10,878 nucleotides of DNA from Gemmatimonadaceae bacterium (GTDB taxonomy: Bacteria > Gemmatimonadota > Gemmatimonadetes > Gemmatimonadales > Gemmatimonadaceae), in contig JANXUN010000495.1 in assembly GCA_025356185.1 (NCBI GenBank), forward strand, positions 1 through 10,878, read 5' to 3'. A model generated the notes under the pieces. It saw only the letters and a list, made by a program, of their open reading frames with translations, was not told where the DNA came from and searched no databases. Below are positions 6,393 to 10,878 of this stretch, one piece after another. A program made the position numbers and the translations under genes. How positions within the stretch are numbered: the first letter of the stretch is position 1; the number at the start of each line of letters is the position of its first letter.

Positions 6393-7360
6393 CCCGCGTG
6401 CAAGGTCGCGATGCGCTCCTCTGGGGTGCACGGCTGGTGATCACGGCGTTGCTGCTGGCGTGGGTGTTCTCCAACGATGACGTTCGCCGCGGAATGCGGC
6501 CCGCTCAGTTCTCGCGTCCGTGGTTTCTTGTCGCGGCGTTTGCGTCGTCAACGCTTACGGCGTTGCTCGGCGCGTGGCGCTGGTCGGTCTGTCTCCGAGC
6601 ACTCGGCTGCACGCTACCGTACAGCGCCGTGTTGCGATGTTTGCTCGCGGGCAACGCCGCCGGCCTGCTCTCCATCGGACAACTTGGCGCGGACGCGGTG
6701 CGCGGCACACTTGTCGCCAAGCGATTGCCGAACAACAAAGTGGCAATCGCCTCGTCGATTGCGCTCGATCATCTATGCGCATTCCCCGCCATGCTCATAC
6801 TTGGCGCGATACTGATTTATCAGATGGGCATCGCACCATCACTCAATCGCCATAGCGCGACCACCGTCGCGATCGTTGCTGCGGCGCTGGTGATTACTGG
6901 GGTGTTGCTGGAGCTCTGGAGTCCCGGTCTACACAAGCGATTGCTGTTGACAGTGCGCGATCGCCTGAATGTGAACGGTGCCCTGCTCGCCGCAGTGATT
7001 GCCGCACCTGTGGTGCTCTCACACTACGCCGTCTTCTGGTTCGCCGCGCAAGCCGTGCAACTCCCAGCAAACCCGTTTGGTGTGTTTGGAGCTATTGTCG
7101 TAGCCGATGCCATCGCCGCACTTCCCATCACGATAGCCGGGCTTGGTTTTCGCGAGAAGTCGTTCGAACTCCTGCTGCAACGTTGGTACGGCGTTGCACC
7201 GGCGCTTTCTGTGCAAGCATCGCTTGCTGGGTTCGCGGTGATCGCCCTCACGGCGGTCATCGGCGTGCTGTGCTTTCCGCTCAACGACTTTCGCGCAGGA
7301 GACGCGAAGAACTTGCTGTTGAACGAATCGCTCGCGCCGCCAACGAGTACGAACACGTGA
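6389..7360 (+). CDS. Polytopic membrane protein of the LPG_synthase_TM / UPF0104 flippase-like family
   Basis: The protein has 323 aa and about eight predicted hydrophobic helices, the first near residues 9-26 and the last near 280-300. Two family signatures are visible. LSIGQLGADAVRGTLVAKR (94-112) matches the glycine- and Asp/Arg-containing loop of this family. LPITIAGLGFREKSFELLL (247-265) matches the 'lP.t.gGlG.rE' loop. The family includes the flippase half of the lysyl-phosphatidylglycerol synthase MprF and stand-alone members next to glycolipid or polyketide-lipid genes. No C-terminal aminoacyl-transferase (DUF2156) domain follows, so it is the membrane half only. It starts inside the PPTase stop (ATGA) and its TGA overlaps the next gene's GTG. 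A role in moving the lipid product across the inner membrane is inferred from family and context. Confidence 0.85.
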   Translation: MTRVQGRDALLWGARLVITALLLAWVFSNDDVRRGMRPAQFSRPWFLVAAFASSTLTALLGAWRWSVCLRALGCTLPYSAVLRCLLAGNAAGLLSIGQLGADAVRGTLVAKRLPNNKVAIASSIALDHLCAFPAMLILGAILIYQMGIAPSLNRHSATTVAIVAAALVITGVLLELWSPGLHKRLLLTVRDRLNVNGALLAAVIAAPVVLSHYAVFWFAAQAVQLPANPFGVFGAIVVADAIAALPITIAGLGFREKSFELLLQRWYGVAPALSVQASLAGFAVIALTAVIGVLCFPLNDFRAGDAKNLLLNESLAPPTSTNT

Positions 7361-8025
7361 ACCCCCTGCCTGCTGTGGCTCGGCCACGTGCGCGCGAATT
7401 CGCGCAACAGTTCCCCAAAGGCAATCCGCGCTACTACACCATGTGCAAGGTGGCGATGGACCCCCTGTACGACGCCGTCTACGAGGCGTTGGCCACCACT
7501 TCGCAACCGCTGCTCGATGTGGGCTGCGGCATGGGACTGTGCGCGTTCTATCTGCGCGAGTGCGGACTCAATGTTCCCATGCGTGGCCTCGATTTTGACG
7601 CATCGAAAATTGCAGTCGCCACCATCGTCGCCGCGCAGTGTGCACCGGACATCGTGTTCGAGACGAGCGACGCGCGCGGGGGGCTGCCACAACACGCGGG
7701 CAGCGTGACGATTCTCGACATTCTGCAATACCTCGCACTCGATGCGCAGGGAGAATTACTGTCCGCCGCCGCGCAGCGCGTGTCGATCGGCGGCAAGCTG
7801 GTAATTCGCACATCCATCGAAGCACCGGGTTGGCGATTCGCACTGTCAAAAGCCGTCGATCGCGCCGCCGCCGCGCTCTCGTGGATGAAGGCGAGCCCCG
7901 TCGTGTACCCGCGTCCTGAGACCATTCGGCGCGTGCTCGAAGCCAATGGACTTCACGGCACGATCCGTCCGTTGTGGGGGCACACCCCGTTCAATAATTG
8001 GCTGGCGGTCTTCGAACGAACCTAG
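7357..8025 (+). CDS. Class I SAM-dependent methyltransferase
   Basis: The protein has 222 aa from a GTG that overlaps the upstream stop as GTGA (7357-7360). Motif I of the Rossmann-like SAM fold is PLLDVGCGMG (51-60). The acidic end of strand 2 is RGLDFDASKI (76-85). VTILDILQYL (117-126) is in the post-motif II position, and GGKLVIRTS (145-153) is the late strand typical of Methyltransf_11/25 members. The N-terminal segment RYYTMCKVAMDPLYDAVYEAL (25-45) resembles the cap helix of methyltransferases I associate with aryl polyene/flexirubin-type loci, though that is recollection. The substrate is unknown. The frame is open upstream to 7183, but that part lies wholly inside the membrane-protein gene. 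It is the last gene of the coupled trio, with a terminator-like hairpin just after its stop. Confidence 0.88.
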   Translation: MNPLPAVARPRAREFAQQFPKGNPRYYTMCKVAMDPLYDAVYEALATTSQPLLDVGCGMGLCAFYLRECGLNVPMRGLDFDASKIAVATIVAAQCAPDIVFETSDARGGLPQHAGSVTILDILQYLALDAQGELLSAAAQRVSIGGKLVIRTSIEAPGWRFALSKAVDRAAAALSWMKASPVVYPRPETIRRVLEANGLHGTIRPLWGHTPFNNWLAVFERT

Positions 8026-8026
8026 T

Positions 8027-8052
8027 GTTGCGCGCTCGCGCTACGCTTTTTT
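8027..8052 (+). terminator. Likely intrinsic terminator of the PPTase-flippase-methyltransferase operon
   Basis: GTTGCGC (8027-8033) pairs with GCGCTAC (8038-8044) around a GCTC loop, with one T/T mismatch in the stem. Two bases later comes TTTTTT (8047-8052). It begins 2 nt after the stop at 8025. The T-run also encodes the Lys-Lys end of the opposing methyltransferase, so the terminator sits inside that gene's 3' end. Confidence 0.5.
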
Positions 8053-9108
8053 ACACACGAGCAACGTTTGACACACACCAATGTTGTCAGTTTGATCGAC
8101 GATGCGAAGCCCGGCGCGTTCAATCAGCGACAGAAATACTTCGGCCGAGTACATCTGACTGTTGCCGTTCGCCAAGCTCGTAAAGTACAGTGACGTCATC
8201 TGCAAGCAGAACGCGGCAACTTCGCGTCGTTGACGATCCCAAAACGGTTCGAGAATAAATATGTGCGCATCGTCCGCCACGACGTCCTTCACCTTGGTGA
8301 GAATCGCGACGATGTGGTCGTCGGAGAAGCAGTCGAGAAACTGGCTCATCCACACGGCGTCGTAACCCGTCGGCAATGAGAGCGAAGCGTCGAGCATGTC
8401 GGTGGGATGAAACATCACGCGATCAAGATATCCGTGCTCGTGCATGGTGGCCTCCGCAACCTTCGCCATGTTCGGCAAGTCAGCAATGCCGATACGCAAC
8501 TGGGGATTGTGCGCAAGGCAATGCAGCGCGAATCGGCCGGTATTACCGCCAATGTCGAGCAGGTTGCGAATGGCGTAGCGATCGAGCATCGGTTGCACGA
8601 GCGGATACGCGTCGTCCGAATAGAAATGATCGAATGCAAACCAGCTATTGCTCGCCGTCTTTGGTAGATACGCGAGCCCGTGATAAATCGTGGGCCAGTT
8701 ACCAAACACTTTGAGTCCTGTCGGCGCGTCGTGCTTCACAGACGCATCCAGCGACGCGAGCCCTTCGTAGCAGACATCGTTCGCGAAGTTCATGTTCGCA
8801 ATCGTCATCGTATCATTCTGAATGTACCAACCAGTCTTGGTCAGCTCGTACACTCCATCGTGACACGTCACGAGTCCGATGCCTAGCCCCGCCTCGAGCA
8901 GCACACGGACGCCGTACATCGACAGACCAGTCTGCGTGACAATGTGCGGCAGGGTGGCGCCGCCTTTTTTGCCGAGCATCGCAAGGATGCCAAAGTCGCG
9001 CAGCGCGCGCGATGCTTGAAACACCATCGGAGCAAACGCGATCTGCTGAGCCTTAGTCAACGCGTCAGCAGCGTTGAGCTGGTCCGTTTCGAAGAACGTT
9101 GTGGTCAC
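8041..9108 (-). CDS. O-methyltransferase-fold protein (Methyltransf_2-like) with N-terminal dimerisation/winged-helix region
   Basis: The protein has 355 aa from GTG at 9108. The N-terminal part (about 1-105) looks like the helical dimerisation domain of small-molecule O-methyltransferases, with AFAPMVFQASRALRDFGILA. The catalytic half begins NLLDIGGNTGRFALH (182-196), the SAM-binding loop. It continues with ADLPNM (209-214), the acidic/DLP motif of Methyltransf_2. At the place where plant and bacterial O-methyltransferases have the catalytic His (HDWSD), this protein reads LDCFSDDH (258-265), with Asp in its place. An ATG at 9198 is in frame but would overlap the ketosynthase by 47 bp and add a low-complexity leader, so GTG 9108 is preferred. 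It lies downstream of KR and KS in one operon, which suggests tailoring of their product. Confidence 0.85.
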   Translation of the reverse strand: MTTTFFETDQLNAADALTKAQQIAFAPMVFQASRALRDFGILAMLGKKGGATLPHIVTQTGLSMYGVRVLLEAGLGIGLVTCHDGVYELTKTGWYIQNDTMTIANMNFANDVCYEGLASLDASVKHDAPTGLKVFGNWPTIYHGLAYLPKTASNSWFAFDHFYSDDAYPLVQPMLDRYAIRNLLDIGGNTGRFALHCLAHNPQLRIGIADLPNMAKVAEATMHEHGYLDRVMFHPTDMLDASLSLPTGYDAVWMSQFLDCFSDDHIVAILTKVKDVVADDAHIFILEPFWDRQRREVAAFCLQMTSLYFTSLANGNSQMYSAEVFLSLIERAGLRIVDQTDNIGVCQTLLVCKKA

Positions 9109-9151
9109 GCCGACATGGTGTTGAGGGAAACGATGAATACCGAGGGCGTGT

Positions 9152-10378
9152 TCAAAAGCGCTTGAAGACGAGCGAGGTGTTGATGCCACCAAATGCAAAG
9201 TTGTTGCTGGTCACATGCTCGCAGTCGATCACCCGTCCGTCGCCGCGCACATAGTCCAGCGCCGCGCAGTTCGGGTCGACATGATCGAGATTGATGGTTG
9301 GCGCGAACCAGTTGCTCCGCATCATCTCGATCGACATCCACGCCTCAAGCGCACCGCATGCGCCAAGGGTATGCCCCATGTAGCTCTTGAGCGAACTCAC
9401 GGGCATATGCGCACCGTACACCGCGTTCGTGGCATGCGATTCTGCGTTGTCGCCTTGCTCAGTCGCGGTGCCGTGCGCGTTGACATAGCCCACGGCCGAG
9501 CCATCGAGCGCGGCATCCGCAAGCGCCAGTCGCATCGCGTGCTGCATCATGTCCTTGTTGGGAAACGTGATGTGCTTGCCGTCGGAGTTTGTGCCGAAGC
9601 CGACTATTTCTGCGTGAATGCGGGCGCCACGTGCAGCGGCGTGCTCATACTCTTCGAGAATGAGCGTGCACGCACCTTCGCCCAGCACAAGCCCGTCGCG
9701 ATCGCGATCAAACGGGCGCGGAGTGTGCGGTGCGTCATCGTTGCGCGTGCTCGTTGCGTAGAGCGTATCGAAAATGGCGGCCTGCGTGACATCAAGCTCT
9801 TCGGCACCGCCGGCGATCATGGCAATCTGCCGCCCTGACTTGATCGTCTCGTATGCATAGCCGATACCCTGACTGCCCGACGTGCACGCACTCGACGTCG
9901 TGATTACGCGTCCCGTCACTTTGAGGTACACACCGATGTTCACCGGTGCGGTGTGACTCATCATCTTGATGTACGTGGTCGCGTTGATCCCCTCGGTTTT
10001 TTTCGAGGTGAGCATGCGCGCAAATTCTGCGATCGCTCCCGGGGTACCGGACGACGAGCCGTACGCGATTCCCATGTTACCACTCGAAACGAGGGGATCG
10101 CCTGACAGCCCCGCGTCAGCAAGCGCGCGTTCAGCGGTAAGCGTTGCCATCAATGCCACGCGACCCATACTACGCGTGCTCTTCCGATCGAAATGCGACG
10201 GCAACTCAAAGGGTGCAGCAGGCGCACCCATAAACGTATTGAGTCCACCGTATTGCTTCCAACTCTCGATCACTTCGACCTTATTGTGCCGTGCGATGAG
10301 TGCGGCATGCACCGACGGCCAGTCGTTTCCGAGCGGGCTGATGCCCGCCATGCCGGTAATGACGACACGCTTGCTCAT
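9152..10378 (-). CDS. Beta-ketoacyl-ACP synthase, FabF/KAS II-like, aryl-polyene type
   Basis: This enzyme condenses malonyl-ACP with a growing acyl chain by decarboxylative Claisen condensation. The 408-aa length matches FabF-type enzymes. The complete Cys-His-His triad is visible: Cys165 in TSSACTSGSQG, His302 in VNAHGTATEQGD and His336 in KSYMGHTLGACG. It is therefore an elongating KS and not a chain-length-factor partner that lacks the Cys. The segments INATTYIKMMSHTAPVNIGV (131-150) and SSACTSGSQGIGYAYETIKS (162-181) are, from memory, closer to ketosynthases of aryl polyene/flexirubin clusters than to housekeeping FabF. The ATG overlaps the ketoreductase stop as ATGA (10378-10375 on the minus strand), so the pair is translationally coupled. 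A 43-nt gap separates it from the methyltransferase downstream. Confidence 0.93.
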   Translation of the reverse strand: MSKRVVITGMAGISPLGNDWPSVHAALIARHNKVEVIESWKQYGGLNTFMGAPAAPFELPSHFDRKSTRSMGRVALMATLTAERALADAGLSGDPLVSSGNMGIAYGSSSGTPGAIAEFARMLTSKKTEGINATTYIKMMSHTAPVNIGVYLKVTGRVITTSSACTSGSQGIGYAYETIKSGRQIAMIAGGAEELDVTQAAIFDTLYATSTRNDDAPHTPRPFDRDRDGLVLGEGACTLILEEYEHAAARGARIHAEIVGFGTNSDGKHITFPNKDMMQHAMRLALADAALDGSAVGYVNAHGTATEQGDNAESHATNAVYGAHMPVSSLKSYMGHTLGACGALEAWMSIEMMRSNWFAPTINLDHVDPNCAALDYVRGDGRVIDCEHVTSNNFAFGGINTSLVFKRF

Positions 10379-10878
10379 GAAAGACCGCCATCCACGCTGA
10401 TGACTTGGTGCGTGATATACGCGGCACCGGGTGACATAAGAAAACTCACAACCGCGGCGACTTCTTCAGGCGTCCCAACGCGCTTGAGCGGTACGTGTTC
10501 GATGATGCGATCGAGCGGAATATCCCGTGTCATTTCGGTGGAGATGAGTCCTGGCGCAACGCAGTTCACGGTGATTTGACGCGATGCGAGTTCAAGCGCG
10601 AGAGCCTTTGTCGCACCGATAATGCCCGCTTTTGCTGCGCTATAGTTGACTTGACCGCGATTGCCACGAACGCCGGATACTGACGATAGCGTGACGATAC
10701 GCCCCGGCGCTTTCCGACGTACCATCGGCATGGTCAACGGATGCAGCACGTTAAAAAATCCATCGAGATTCGTGCCCACGACGTCGTCCCACTCTTCGCC
10801 AGACATCGCCGGAAAGACGTTGTCACGCGAGATGCCGGCGTTACAGACGATGCCGTAATAACACCCGTTCGCGTCGAC
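10375..10878 (-). CDS. 3-oxoacyl-ACP reductase, FabG-type short-chain dehydrogenase (N-terminus outside the window)
   Basis: This enzyme reduces the beta-keto group made by the ketosynthase with NADPH. The last 167 residues are visible; the frame is open to the right edge, and the TGxxxGIG cofactor loop of the first roughly 75 residues is missing. Visible short-chain dehydrogenase motifs are CNAGI (12-16), the catalytic Ser in TLSSVSG (Ser66) and NYSAAKAG with Tyr79 and Lys83. NCVAPGLISTEM follows, then the C-terminal ISVDGG. YYGIVCNAGISRDN and the FPAMSGEEW stretch resemble FabG proteins of aryl polyene loci as I recall them. An internal ATG at 10806 is not the true start, because the NAG motif lies upstream of it. 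The TGA overlaps the ketosynthase ATG. Confidence 0.93.
   Translation of the reverse strand, partial: VDANGCYYGIVCNAGISRDNVFPAMSGEEWDDVVGTNLDGFFNVLHPLTMPMVRRKAPGRIVTLSSVSGVRGNRGQVNYSAAKAGIIGATKALALELASRQITVNCVAPGLISTEMTRDIPLDRIIEHVPLKRVGTPEEVAAVVSFLMSPGAAYITHQVISVDGGLS

Noticed and set aside
7183..7356. Upstream extension of the class I methyltransferase
   Set aside because: It lies wholly inside the membrane-protein gene in another frame. The GTGA overlap at 7357 is a normal operon junction.
9109..9198. ATG at 9198 as start of the O-methyltransferase-fold protein
   Set aside because: It would overlap the ketosynthase by 47 bp with a low-complexity leader. The family-like sequence begins just after GTG 9108. 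It is not fully excluded.
9215..9838. 207-codon open frame antisense to the ketosynthase
   Set aside because: It is a shadow of the strongly conserved KS frame, rich in Arg, His and Val, with no recognisable domain.
10375..10806. A complete short FabG starting at the internal ATG 10806
   Set aside because: The conserved CNAG motif lies upstream in the same open frame, which continues to the window edge. The gene is truncated by the window, not short.
1..10878. CRISPR arrays, tRNA/rRNA genes, insertion sequences or integrase genes
   Set aside because: I saw no regularly spaced repeats, cloverleaf-type sequences, transposase-like frames or flanking direct repeats.
9152..10878. Housekeeping fabG-fabF fatty-acid operon
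   Set aside because: No acpP lies between the KR and KS. The partner is a methyltransferase, a PPTase is opposite, and the KS and KR segments look like the pigment type. Phylogeny would settle it.

Overview
The window looks like a chromosomal segment of a Gram-negative (diderm) bacterium of roughly 60% GC. Three proteins are predicted outer-membrane barrels. Isoprenoids are made by the MEP route (IspG). The style of the secreted proteins (short barrels ending in F, a DUF5686-like plus Omp85-like barrel) fits Gemmatimonadota or a neighbour in the FCB group. The phylum is an inference from protein style; there is no rRNA or other phylogenetic marker here.

Left part (1-3362). The 3' tail of an unrecognised plus-strand gene overlaps the end of ispG (minus strand) by 8 bp. 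An 81-bp gap separates ispG from a divergent gene for a small single-pass membrane protein. Two plus-strand genes for signal-peptide-bearing beta-barrel outer-membrane proteins follow. The spacers before them hold a perfect 12-bp palindrome and three hairpins, each with a G-U pair that only works in plus-strand RNA.

Middle (3371-8025). A large minus-strand gene encodes an outer-membrane protein with an N-terminal DUF5686/LolA-like region and an Omp85-like barrel. About 100 bp away begins a tightly coupled plus-strand trio: an Sfp-type phosphopantetheinyl transferase, a polytopic flippase-type membrane protein (LPG_synthase_TM family) and a small SAM methyltransferase. They are joined by an ATGA and then a GTGA overlap, and a hairpin plus T6 tract follows.

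Right part (8041-10878). A convergent minus-strand operon, entering from beyond the right edge, reads FabG-type ketoreductase (truncated at the edge), FabF-like ketosynthase (coupled by ATGA), then an O-methyltransferase-fold protein. The ketosynthase and ketoreductase resemble those of aryl polyene (APE)/flexirubin-type pigment clusters rather than housekeeping fatty-acid genes.

Taken together, 5634-10878 looks like one end of an aryl-polyene/flexirubin-type polyketide locus. The PPTase would activate the carrier protein, KS and KR would extend and reduce the chain, two methyltransferases would tailor it, and the membrane protein could move the lipid product. Carrier proteins, dehydratases, the chain-length partner KS, the ammonia lyase and the acyltransferase that such loci normally carry are not visible and would have to lie to the right.
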